Shown here piece by piece: positions 1 to 6,416 of a stretch of 8,346 nucleotides of DNA. Origin of the DNA: JAWLDB01 sp041686915 (lineage in GTDB: Bacteria > Bacillota > UBA994 > UBA5500). Positions within the stretch are counted from its first letter, which is position 1. Each line of letters opens with the position of its first letter. A program made the translations under genes and the position numbers. Location of the stretch: contig JAWLDB010000121.1 in NCBI GenBank assembly GCA_041686915.1, positions 1-8,346 on the forward strand. The letters are read 5' to 3'. The notes beneath the pieces were generated by a model that was not told the origin of the DNA, did no database searches, and saw only the letters and a list, made by a program, of their open reading frames with translations.

Positions 1-23
1 GCAGTCTTCTTCAAAACTATTGA

Positions 24-67
24 TTATAAAAACAGAGCCGACGCGTGCGTCGGCTCTGTTTTTATAA
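24..67. terminator. Long perfect bidirectional terminator after plsY
   Basis: Positions 24-43 pair perfectly with 48-67, a 20-bp stem with a 4-base loop. A GC-rich core (CAGAGCCGACG) is flanked by A/T runs, so each strand reads stem followed by TTTTT. It should therefore stop transcription from both sides. The plsY stop codon (TAA, complement of 62-64) lies inside the stem. In the plus direction a TGA at 21-23 directly abuts the stem, which would suit a convergent gene ending just at the window edge; that gene cannot be confirmed from 20 bases. Confidence 0.9.
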
Positions 68-670
68 CTGTTTCTTCTTACCAATACGGTTTTCGGTAAC
101 TGCTAACAAACGCTGGATATTGGACCTATGCAGGTATATGCCTAGCACGGCCAGCATTGCTCCGAAGGCGACCTCGGGAGCTGACGCTCCGCGCAGCGCC
201 AAAGCTACAGGCAACGCTGTCACTAACAACATTGACCCTACCGAAACATAGCGGGTGACAGCGATTACTGCTACACCGAGCAAAACCAACCAGAACACCA
301 GCTGCGGGAAAAGCGCAACAGAAGCTCCGATGGTAGTAGCAATGCCTTTGCCACCCTTGAAGCGTAAAAAGACCGAATAGTTATGCCCAAGGATAGCCCC
401 CAGAGCAACGAGCAGCGTTGGTAATGCATTGCCACCGAACAGCTGCTGTGCCCACAAGGTAGGCAATAACGCCTTAGAGATATCAACCACGCCCACCAGA
501 AGTCCGGGGCCTACCCCTAGTACCCTAATCGCGTTGGTTCCGCCAACATTCCCGCTGCCGTGCTGGGTGATGTCAATCTTCTTGAACAACTTTCCGGCCA
601 CATAGGCGCTAGGGAAACTGCCTAGTAGATATGCAAGTGGTATCAAAGCAAGAGTTGCTGGATATATCAT
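62..670 (-). CDS. plsY: Acyl-phosphate:glycerol-3-phosphate acyltransferase PlsY
   Basis: Integral membrane enzyme that moves an acyl group from acyl-phosphate (made by PlsX) to glycerol-3-phosphate, giving lysophosphatidic acid, the first committed step of phospholipid synthesis in most Gram-positive bacteria. The 202-residue length is normal for the family. Family motifs are visible in order: GSFPSAY at 17-23; SGNVGGTN at 39-46; GHNYSVFLRFKGGKGIATT at 95-113, the glycine-rich phosphate-binding loop; and a C-terminal segment with His181, Asn184, Arg187 and Glu193. Hydrophobic segments lie around 3-25, 52-70, 82-100, 118-138, 143-160 and 165-181. The ATG (complement of 668-670) has AGGAGG five bases upstream (676-681). 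The gene lies 62 bp downstream of the S41 protease on the same strand, so read-through is possible, although a candidate promoter overlaps the end of that gene. Assignment is firm. Confidence 0.97.
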   Translation of the reverse strand: MIYPATLALIPLAYLLGSFPSAYVAGKLFKKIDITQHGSGNVGGTNAIRVLGVGPGLLVGVVDISKALLPTLWAQQLFGGNALPTLLVALGAILGHNYSVFLRFKGGKGIATTIGASVALFPQLVFWLVLLGVAVIAVTRYVSVGSMLLVTALPVALALRGASAPEVAFGAMLAVLGIYLHRSNIQRLLAVTENRIGKKKQL

Positions 671-718
671 AGGTGCCTCCTGTTATTTCTGTTATTTTGT
701 GAGCCGGTTACCCTATAC

Positions 719-747
719 AGTACAGACAGCGCTTATCGTTTAGTCAA
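719..747 (-). promoter_or_regulatory. Candidate sigma-A promoter for plsY
   Basis: On the minus strand TTGACT (742-747, 5 of 6 matches to TTGACA) is followed after 17 bases by TGTACT (719-724, 4 of 6 matches to TATAAT). Transcription would start near 712, leaving about 40 nt of leader before the plsY ATG. The -35 box lies inside the 3' end of the S41 protease gene. Matched by eye; the -10 is weak. Confidence 0.3.
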
Positions 748-1941
748 GTCGTTTTCAATGTATTCCAGCGCTCGCTGCAACTGTATATCTGACTTTGCTC
801 CATCAGGCTGCACAATCTCCACGTCAGGCGTTAAGCCGGTTGCGTTGATGTCACGACCATCCGGGGTCAGATAGCGGTATTGCGTTATCCATACGCGGGA
901 ACCATCAACCAGCCCGTATGGTACCTGAACCGTCCCTTTGCCAAACGAGGTTACTCCGAGCAAAGTAGCGCGGTCATGATCCTGCAACGCTCCGGAAACG
1001 ACTTCCGACGCCGATGCGCTACCCTCGTTGAGCAGCACATATAATGGACCTGCATAGACGGTGTCATAGCGGGTGGAACTAACCTGCTCAGTGCCATTGC
1101 GATCTACTTGTCTAACTATCACTTGACCCTTTGGCAGGAAGAAATCTACGATGGACTCGGCTGCGTTAAGCAGTCCGCCAGGGTTTGAGCGCAAATCGAG
1201 CAAGATTGCCTTGGCGCCTTCCGCCTTCAGAGCCTCAATACCCGCCCTCAACTGATTAGGCGATGGCTCAGTGAAGCTGGTATGGATCAGGTGGCCAATC
1301 TCGCCCTCCATTTTCCAGTCAACTACCGGGATTTTAATCTTGCCTCTGGTAATCGTGATACGCAGCGGCTCGTCGACGCCTTCGCGCAGCACTGTCAGCG
1401 TGACCTCAGTCCCCTCGGTACCACGTATGCGGCTGTTGACTTCTTTCTGAGTTTTACCTTTAACCGGCTCACCGTCTACAGCGATGATATGGTCTCGTAC
1501 CTTTACTCCAGCCTTTTCCGCCGGAGAACCCCGGAAAACAATCTCGACTATCAGTTCGGTTGGAGTATATATTGATTGGATACCAATCCCTGCATATTCA
1601 CCTTCAATAGCAGACTGATTGAACTGCGCTGCTTCTTCCGCAGTCTCATAACGGGTATAGCCCCCATCCACCATGCCTAGCATGCCCCTGATAGCGTTGT
1701 CGACGGCTTGAGTCTGATCGATAGCCTCAGGGTTCACGTGGTAGTCACTTACGTAGTTATAGATGGCGTCCACCTTACCAAAGTTTCCAGTCCCACTCTG
1801 GAAACCAAAATACTGTGTGAGACCTCTCGCATTAGCCCCAAAAAAGGTACCTGCCACAAACACTACAATCAGCAGCGCGATAATATTGAGGTAATGGCGT
1901 GTTGTACGGCGTGGCTCGCGGCCAAACGGTTCGTTGATCAA
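733..1941 (-). CDS. S41 family C-terminal processing peptidase (CtpA/CtpB-like), membrane-anchored
   Basis: Serine protease of the Prc/CtpA/CtpB family, which cleaves near the C-terminus of envelope or secreted substrates; in Bacillus, CtpB acts in sigma-K checkpoint signalling. Of the 402 residues, a basic N-terminus (7-16) leads into one membrane segment at about 19-36, placing the rest outside the membrane. A PDZ domain spans about 110-198 (EYAGIGIQ, then GSPAEKAGVKVRDHIIAVDG). The peptidase domain follows, with LLDLRSNPGG at 247-256, the nucleophile Ser310 in GSASASE, Lys335 in FGKGT and Gln339. The Ser/Lys/Gln spacing equals that of E. coli Prc (25 and 4 residues). The start is TTG (complement of 1939-1941), preceded by AGGGGGAT. 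No ATG fits because the TM segment begins soon after. Whether it is a sporulation-specific CtpB or a general CtpA cannot be decided from sequence; plsY downstream does not settle it. Confidence 0.95.
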   Translation of the reverse strand: MINEPFGREPRRTTRHYLNIIALLIVVFVAGTFFGANARGLTQYFGFQSGTGNFGKVDAIYNYVSDYHVNPEAIDQTQAVDNAIRGMLGMVDGGYTRYETAEEAAQFNQSAIEGEYAGIGIQSIYTPTELIVEIVFRGSPAEKAGVKVRDHIIAVDGEPVKGKTQKEVNSRIRGTEGTEVTLTVLREGVDEPLRITITRGKIKIPVVDWKMEGEIGHLIHTSFTEPSPNQLRAGIEALKAEGAKAILLDLRSNPGGLLNAAESIVDFFLPKGQVIVRQVDRNGTEQVSSTRYDTVYAGPLYVLLNEGSASASEVVSGALQDHDRATLLGVTSFGKGTVQVPYGLVDGSRVWITQYRYLTPDGRDINATGLTPDVEIVQPDGAKSDIQLQRALEYIENDLTKR

Positions 1942-2000
1942 GCTGAAATCCCCCTACCCTCAGCGTGTTGGACCGGCCTGATTTGGCCTGCCCTCACGCT

Positions 2001-2028
2001 ATTCTATGCAGACAACCCAACCAGCCAA
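2001..2028 (-). promoter_or_regulatory. Candidate sigma-A promoter for the S41 protease
   Basis: Reading the minus strand, TTGGCT (2023-2028, 4 of 6 matches) is followed after 16 bases by TAGAAT (2001-2006, 5 of 6 matches). Transcription would begin near 1994, giving a leader of about 50 nt before the TTG start at 1941. The upstream gene ends in a terminator, so the protease gene needs its own promoter somewhere in this gap. The match was made by eye. Confidence 0.3.
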
Positions 2029-2227
2029 AACCATCTGTGAAGCCCAGCTGGTGTTTCACTTAAGTCTTATCCATTATTCGCCCCGATAGCCGGTTATCCT
2101 GCTTTTAAAACTCATAGCTGGAGGCAAAGGACTGAATACACTAGAAGAGTACTGCTATCTAGTATGTGCCGACCTGGTGGTGCTTACTTCCACTCATTGC
2201 TTGCAACTAGCGAGGTTAGGCAATACA

Positions 2228-2257
2228 GCAAAACGCAACCCTTTTCTGGGCTGCGTT
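2228..2257 (-). terminator. Intrinsic terminator of the ComF-like gene
   Basis: Positions 2232-2241 pair with 2248-2257 (10 bp, one G-T wobble) around a 6-base loop. On the minus strand the stem runs AACGCAGCCC to GGGTTGCGTT and continues into TTTTGCTG. It sits 30 bp past the stop codon of the phosphoribosyltransferase gene. The U-run is short, so termination may be incomplete. Confidence 0.7.
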
Positions 2258-2286
2258 ACCGGTCGCTGCTGCCTGAAGGGTCTCCT

Positions 2287-3096
2287 TTAGTATAACTCTT
2301 CTGCCTCGAATTCTGTATCTGTCCTCATGCCACGGCTCGTGCGTGTCATGGTCAATGCATAGACCTGCTTTGAGCCAGCTTCGCACAGAGCACGGGCAGC
2401 ATCTGCCATGCTTGCTCCAGTATCATAGATGTCATCAAAGAGCACTATGCTCCTCCCCTTGATCAGGCTGCTGTTGAGGCAATTATAGAGACCCTGCACA
2501 TTGTCCTGCTTCGTTCGCTGGTCACGCAGAGTACGCTGTGACACTGAGCCACGGGTCTTCTGCAGCATGTTCCCTAGTACCGGTATGTTAGCCATGGTCC
2601 CTGCCAATTCTGCCAAGCGACCAACCAGATCGAACGGACGTGAGCTGTCATTGACCGGGACAGGCACGATGAAGTCGGCTGTCTGATATAGCGGATGGTG
2701 TTTGATGAAACGGGATACCTGCACGGCGAGCTGTTCCACGTTTCCGTACTTAGTCTGATATTTGTACTCAAACAGTAGCTGCCCTAGTTCAGTTCGCTTG
2801 CGCGGCTTCTGTCCAGGTACGCTGTACCAGTCCAGCGCAAAGCCACGGGTATACGTACTATCTGGCAGCACTAGTACACCTGACAGCGCCCTAAGTAGAT
2901 ATCCTACCCGTTCTGCTACATTGGGCAGCCGTAACAGACTAAAGGCGAAACTATATTCGCCGCTGGCGTCAGCAAAGTCACTAGTACTCGGCACGTCCGG
3001 AAATGCTTCCCGCACTAATCGGCCGTAGATCTCATCGCCATGGATAAGTACCATGATCTGCTCCCTATACTCAACTATCTCCCAGTCTCGCAGCAT
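2287..3096 (-). CDS. ComF-like phosphoribosyltransferase with unusual N-terminus
   Basis: The C-terminal two-thirds (about 86-255 of 269 residues) look like a ComFC/PRTase type I domain. RTELGQLLFEYKYQ (101-114) fits the segment before the fold; FIVPVPV (142-148) is the ComF-type strand; the QRTLRDQRTKQDNVQGLY segment (187-204) matches the ComF SRxxRxxNVxGxF motif; and VLFDDIYDTGAS (218-229) is the PRPP-binding loop with paired Asp. ComFC proteins act in competence-related DNA uptake in naturally transformable bacteria, but this family also has members of unknown role. The N-terminal 85 residues contain no cysteine, so the CxxC zinc finger usual in ComF is absent and is replaced by a segment I do not recognise. 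The ATG at 3096 has GGGGGAGAAGG just upstream. It has its own terminator and no competence gene beside it, so the substrate and role are unknown. A salvage PRTase is an alternative. Confidence 0.85.
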   Translation of the reverse strand: MLRDWEIVEYREQIMVLIHGDEIYGRLVREAFPDVPSTSDFADASGEYSFAFSLLRLPNVAERVGYLLRALSGVLVLPDSTYTRGFALDWYSVPGQKPRKRTELGQLLFEYKYQTKYGNVEQLAVQVSRFIKHHPLYQTADFIVPVPVNDSSRPFDLVGRLAELAGTMANIPVLGNMLQKTRGSVSQRTLRDQRTKQDNVQGLYNCLNSSLIKGRSIVLFDDIYDTGASMADAARALCEAGSKQVYALTMTRTSRGMRTDTEFEAEELY

Positions 3097-3180
3097 GCCT
3101 TCTCCCCCTGTCTTTCTAGCCCTATGAAGTCATTACCAGACTATTCTGATCACGGGGGTCATAGAACACAGGTGTCAGGC

Positions 3181-3208
3181 ACAAGAAAAGGCACCCGTAC
3201 GGGTGCCT
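3181..3208 (-). terminator. Intrinsic terminator of the M42 peptidase operon
   Basis: Positions 3189-3208 form a 20-base perfect palindrome (AGGCACCC, GTAC, GGGTGCCT). On the minus strand it is followed by TTTTCTTGT (3181-3189). It lies 15 bp after the stop codon of the last M42 gene, so the three peptidase genes should end here and not read into the phosphoribosyltransferase gene. Confidence 0.9.
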
Positions 3209-3223
3209 CAAGCATGTAAGTGA

Positions 3224-4213
3224 TTAGCCGTTGTATGGGGTCTCCATGATCTTGGTCAATAGCTTGACGCCATTCTCGAGGTCACGGTAGTCCACCATCT
3301 CAGAAGCCGTATGGATATAGCGGCACGGGATGGACATGACACCTGCCGGAATGCCGCTCTTGGTCAGCTGAATCGCGCCGGCGTCAGTACCGCCTGCCTC
3401 CAAAACCTCAAGCTGATATTCAATTCCATTCTGCTCAGCGACCCCTTGCATAAAACGGCGAACTGCGGGCGTGCAAAGCAGGCTGCTATCCCTAACCTTA
3501 ACGGTTGGGCCCTTACCTAACTCTACGTCCATAGTAATGCCTTTAGGGGTATCACCAGTGCGGGTTACATCAATAGCGATCCCCAGGTCAGGACTGATGC
3601 CATAGGCTGCAACTCTTGCTCCGCGCAGGCCGACTTCCTCCTGAGTGGTGAAAACTGCGTAGATATCGTATGCAGGCCTCTCAACTTGTTTGAGGGCCTC
3701 AATCAAGACTGCGCAGGCAACGCGGTCATCCATTGCCTTGGAGACAAGGCGATTGCCCAGATCATTAAACTCGCGCTTAATGGCAGCCGTGTCTCCTATT
3801 TTGACTTTGGCCTTGGCTTCTTCGCGGCTATCAACGCCGATATCGATGAACATCTTGTTGATGGCCAGGTCTTTGATGTGGTCTACCCGTTCGAACCCGA
3901 AGACGCCAACGGTCCCGTTTTCAAACACGCAGCGATTGCCAATCAGGCTGTGGGGAGACATGCCGCCAACAGTGTAAAAGCGCAGGAAACCCTTTTCATC
4001 GATATGGGTGACCATAACTCCTATTTCATCCATGTGGCTGGCAAACATGATCTTCTGCTCTCCGCCCTTCTTGATGGCGATCAGGTTGCCCAGGGCGTCT
4101 GTGTGCATTTCATCAACATAGTCTTTAATCTCGCTCCCAATTAGAGCGCGCACTTGATCTTCGCTGCCAGCCGGGCCATAAGCCTCCACCAGGCGTTTGA
4201 TTAACTCCTTCAT
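3224..4213 (-). CDS. M42 family metallo-aminopeptidase, third of three in tandem
   Basis: Cytoplasmic dinuclear-metal aminopeptidase of the TET/glutamyl-aminopeptidase/YsdC family; characterised members form large tetrahedral dodecamers that trim short peptides. The 329-residue length is a little short but complete. Metal and catalytic residues are all present: His60 and Asp62 in FASHMDEIGVM, Asp162/Asp163 in KAMDDR, Glu192 (general base) and Glu193 in TTQEEVGLRGA, Asp215 in AIDVT, and His301 in CRYIHT. The ATG (complement of 4211-4213) overlaps the TGA of the preceding M42 gene as ATGA, with AGGAGG nine bases upstream inside that gene, so translation is probably coupled. The gene is followed by a strong terminator. 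Substrate preference cannot be read from sequence; some relatives were formerly annotated as cellulases or endoglucanases, which is not supported here. Confidence 0.95.
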   Translation of the reverse strand: MKELIKRLVEAYGPAGSEDQVRALIGSEIKDYVDEMHTDALGNLIAIKKGGEQKIMFASHMDEIGVMVTHIDEKGFLRFYTVGGMSPHSLIGNRCVFENGTVGVFGFERVDHIKDLAINKMFIDIGVDSREEAKAKVKIGDTAAIKREFNDLGNRLVSKAMDDRVACAVLIEALKQVERPAYDIYAVFTTQEEVGLRGARVAAYGISPDLGIAIDVTRTGDTPKGITMDVELGKGPTVKVRDSSLLCTPAVRRFMQGVAEQNGIEYQLEVLEAGGTDAGAIQLTKSGIPAGVMSIPCRYIHTASEMVDYRDLENGVKLLTKIMETPYNG

Positions 4214-5229
4214 ACTCTAAAACCTCCTTCAATACTGCGCAGGAATAGTTTTACAAGCTGGGTGGTGTACTCCAGGTCACTAATCTTCATTGCCGAAACC
4301 GGGGAGTGAATGTAGCGGCACGGCACCGAAACGACAACAACCGGGATACCGGACTTGGTCTGATTGATGCGGCCTGCGTCGCTACCGCCGGTGATGGATC
4401 GCTTGAACTGATATGGTATGTTGTTTTCTTCTGCCAGACGGATGAGCTCTGCGACCATCTTCTTGTTGGTGATAACGGAGGCATCCATGATAGTGATCGC
4501 CGGGCCATTGCCAATATTGGTGCAGTACATCTGCGCCTCAGCATCAGGTACATCACTACAAGTAGTACCTTCCAGCACAATCGCCAGGTCAGGCTCCACC
4601 GCGTACGCTGCGACTCCTGCTCCCCTGAGACCGATCTCTTCCTGAACAGTGAAGGCACCAAAGACAGGCATACTGTATTCTTCCTTCAGTACTTCTGCTA
4701 GCACAGTGCAGCCTGCACGGTCGTCAAAGGACTTGCCCTTAACCATGCCTTCGCCGAACTCGCCGAAGGTGGTAGCGAAAACGACGTAGTCACCAACACT
4801 GACCATGGACTGCGCTTCTTCCTTGCTCGTGGCGCCAATGTCAATGAACAGTGAACGGTGTGCTATCACCTGGGTGCGTTCCTCAGGACGCTGCAGATGA
4901 ATTGCCTTCGCCCCGATTACGCCCGGGACCCGCTTCTTGCCGATGAGAACCGGTTTGGAGACCAACACACGGTCATCGAGGCCGCCTACCTTATGAAAAT
5001 GTAGCAGGCCAGCACTGTCGATGCTGCTAATCATTAGGCCGCACTCATCCATATGGGCCGCGAGCATTACCTTCGGGCCTGTCTCTGCCTGTTTAACAGC
5101 GATCAGGTTGCCGAGGGCGTCGTATTTCCACTCTTTGACATGGTCCTTCAGCTCTTCCTTCAAGACTTCCCGAACTTCGTGCTCAAAACCGGAAGGGCCA
5201 AAGGCTTCAGACAGCTTCTTTAATAGCAT
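4210..5229 (-). CDS. M42 family metallo-aminopeptidase, second of three in tandem
   Basis: A paralog of its two neighbours, 339 residues. Family landmarks are His59 and Asp61 in LAAHMDECGLM, Asp169/Asp170 in SFDDRAG, Glu197 and Glu198 in TVQEEIGLRGA, and His308 in CRYIHS. Where the flanking paralogs have Asp at the later metal-ligand position (ALDV or AIDV), this one has Glu220 in VLEGTT. Glu can still bind metal, and an LEGTT-type segment occurs in other M42 proteins, so I read it as a subfamily mark and not a loss of function. The ATG (complement of 5227-5229) overlaps the end of the first gene by 10 bp, with GGAGGG six bases upstream. The 3' end overlaps the third gene by 4 bp. These overlaps indicate one transcript and coupled translation. 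The three proteins could assemble as mixed oligomers, as archaeal TET paralogs do; that is inference. Confidence 0.95.
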   Translation of the reverse strand: MLLKKLSEAFGPSGFEHEVREVLKEELKDHVKEWKYDALGNLIAVKQAETGPKVMLAAHMDECGLMISSIDSAGLLHFHKVGGLDDRVLVSKPVLIGKKRVPGVIGAKAIHLQRPEERTQVIAHRSLFIDIGATSKEEAQSMVSVGDYVVFATTFGEFGEGMVKGKSFDDRAGCTVLAEVLKEEYSMPVFGAFTVQEEIGLRGAGVAAYAVEPDLAIVLEGTTCSDVPDAEAQMYCTNIGNGPAITIMDASVITNKKMVAELIRLAEENNIPYQFKRSITGGSDAGRINQTKSGIPVVVVSVPCRYIHSPVSAMKISDLEYTTQLVKLFLRSIEGGFRV

Positions 5230-6281
5230 AGCAATCCCTCCACAAAGGCGGCATCAATGCTGGCTATGAACATGGCCAACAGCCTGCCTGACATCTTCAC
5301 ATCGTTGAGGTTGACCGTCTCAACGGAGGTATGCATGTAGCGCGACGGCAGGGAAATCAAAGCCGTCGGGATGCCGGAACGAGTAACCTGCATAGCCCAC
5401 AGATCAGTGCCTGTTCCGGCCGGTGTCGGGTCAGTGCTGTAAGGGATGTTATATTCCTTGGCCACTTTGACCATTTGCTCGAACACCTTCGGATGAATGT
5501 TTGCGCCAAAGGCCAGGTTAGGACCTTTACCCATCGGAGCGGTATCCTGCTCAGGCACCCCTGGCATCGCTCCGTGGCAAACGTCAAGCGCTATGCCGAT
5601 GTCTGGGGCAATCCCATACGCGCTGACAGTAGCGCCCTTCAGACCGACTTCCTCTTGCACTGTAGCAACCGCATACACATCTGCGGTATGGCGCAGCTTA
5701 GTCAACTCTTTTAGGCACTCATAGATGACCGCAACTGCCGCCCGGTCATCCATCGCCTTGCAAGATACTGTCTCCTTGCCAAGCTCGATAAACGATCGGT
5801 TGATTGTGACCATGTCACCCACGCTGACCAGCTCGCGCACCCGCTCTACCGGCAAGCCAAGGTCGATCACCAGGTCACGCATAGCGATTGCCTTGCTGCG
5901 GTCTTCGGCGCCCATTAGGTGGGGTGGCTTCAGGCCGATCAAACCGAAGAGATCCTCTTTGCCATGCACGATTACTTCCTGGGAAACGAGCGTGCGTTGG
6001 TCAACTCCGCCCACCTGGGTGAACCTGAGGAAACCGCGGTCATCGATCTTGGTGACCATCAGGCCAATCTCGTCCATGTGCCCAGCTAACATTATCTTCG
6101 GGCGAGGGCCTTCCCCTTCTCCCTTACGCAGCCCGATCACATTACCGAGCACATCAGTACGCACATCGTCACAAACATCCTGGAAAGTTTGCCTTACCAG
6201 TTGCGCTACCTTGCACTCGTAACCGGAAACGCCGGTCTCCTCGACCATTTGCTTCAGAAATTCCTTTGTCTCCAAGCGCAT
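5220..6281 (-). CDS. M42 family metallo-aminopeptidase, first of three in tandem
   Basis: The lead gene of the peptidase operon, 353 residues. His68 and Asp70 (LAGHMDEIGLM), Asp178/Asp179 (KAMDDRAAV), Glu210 (general base) and Glu211 (TVQEEVGLKGA), Asp233 (ALDVCH) and His317 (SRYMHT) make a full metal and catalytic set. Against its neighbours it has a GEGEGPRPK loop before the first metal motif, and TGTDLWAMQ (290-298) where they have GGSDAG or GGTDAG, so its active-site rim probably differs and so may its substrate. The ATG (complement of 6279-6281) is preceded by AGGAAGGAGG with only two bases between, rather close; the AGGAAG half gives normal spacing. A stem-loop at 6300-6329 sits in the leader. 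No convincing promoter was found, although the gene must be transcribed from the 6282-6487 divergent region. Confidence 0.95.
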   Translation of the reverse strand: MRLETKEFLKQMVEETGVSGYECKVAQLVRQTFQDVCDDVRTDVLGNVIGLRKGEGEGPRPKIMLAGHMDEIGLMVTKIDDRGFLRFTQVGGVDQRTLVSQEVIVHGKEDLFGLIGLKPPHLMGAEDRSKAIAMRDLVIDLGLPVERVRELVSVGDMVTINRSFIELGKETVSCKAMDDRAAVAVIYECLKELTKLRHTADVYAVATVQEEVGLKGATVSAYGIAPDIGIALDVCHGAMPGVPEQDTAPMGKGPNLAFGANIHPKVFEQMVKVAKEYNIPYSTDPTPAGTGTDLWAMQVTRSGIPTALISLPSRYMHTSVETVNLNDVKMSGRLLAMFIASIDAAFVEGLLCY

Positions 6282-6299
6282 GTCCTCCTTCCTAACTTG

Positions 6300-6329
6300 T
6301 GGGGATGCTTGCCGTTCGCAGGCACCCCA
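6300..6329 (-). promoter_or_regulatory. Stem-loop in the leader of the M42 operon
   Basis: TGGGG (6300-6304) pairs with CCCCA (6325-6329). After a bulged A at 6305, TGCTTG (6306-6311) pairs with CAGGCA (6319-6324) through one wobble, closing a 7-base loop. On the minus-strand transcript this hairpin ends about 19 nt before the first M42 start codon, just upstream of its ribosome site. No U-run follows, so it is not a terminator. It could protect the 5' end or influence initiation; nothing more can be said. Confidence 0.4.
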
Positions 6330-6372
6330 TGTAAATCATCGAAATTAACTACCTACTTTTCATTCGACGCGT

Positions 6373-6401
6373 TTGACGATCGACCTGCAAATATTGTTAA
6401 T
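6373..6401 (+). promoter_or_regulatory. Candidate sigma-A promoter upstream of the small SASP-like gene
   Basis: TTGACG (6373-6378, 5 of 6 matches) is followed after 17 bases by GTTAAT (6396-6401, 4 of 6 matches). The -10 lies inside the 24-bp dyad at 6386-6409, so a bound regulator would block it. It is about 80 bp upstream of the start codon at 6488. By-eye match only; it may be coincidental in this AT-rich stretch. Confidence 0.3.
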
Positions 6402-6409
6402 TATTTGCA
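6386..6409. repeat. 24-bp dyad (TGCAAATA-N8-TATTTGCA), possible operator
   Basis: TGCAAATA (6386-6393) and TATTTGCA (6402-6409) are perfect inverted arms around TTGTTAAT. Arm-to-arm spacing is about 1.5 helical turns, typical of sites for dimeric helix-turn-helix regulators. It lies in the divergent region between the M42 operon and the small plus-strand gene, so it could serve either. No regulator gene is in the window. A short RNA hairpin is a less likely reading since the stem is AT-rich. Confidence 0.45.
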
Positions 6410-6416
6410 TGCTCCT

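Larger units (their letters stand above)
1942..2286. other. 345-bp intergenic region without a convincing gene
   Basis: This stretch separates two minus-strand genes. It contains the terminator of the phosphoribosyltransferase gene at 2232-2257 and a possible promoter for the S41 protease at 2001-2028. Between about 2031 and 2231 nothing recognisable was found: no RNA gene, no long repeat, only a 6-bp ACTAGA/TCTAGT inverted repeat near 2139-2162. The only reading frame (2164-2295, plus) has no ribosome site and runs through the opposite gene's terminator. Confidence 0.7.

Noticed and set aside
1708..2040. Plus-strand frame across the 5' end of the S41 protease
   Set aside because: It overlaps the protease's N-terminal coding and its upstream region, has no domain or Shine-Dalgarno site, and is a shadow.
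2164..2295. 44-codon plus-strand frame in the gap before the ComF-like gene
   Set aside because: There is no ribosome site before the ATG and it runs through the terminator of the opposite gene and into its 3' end.
4210..5229. Reading the middle M42 copy as catalytically dead because of Glu220
   Set aside because: Glu can ligate metal, LEGTT-type variants occur in the family from memory, and all other ligands and the general base are intact.
5725..6222. Long plus-strand reading frames opposite the M42 genes (also 3686-4144, 4306-4701, 5331-5714)
   Set aside because: They lie wholly antisense to genes with complete catalytic motifs, show no recognisable domain and have no proper ribosome sites; they follow from codon bias on the coding strand.
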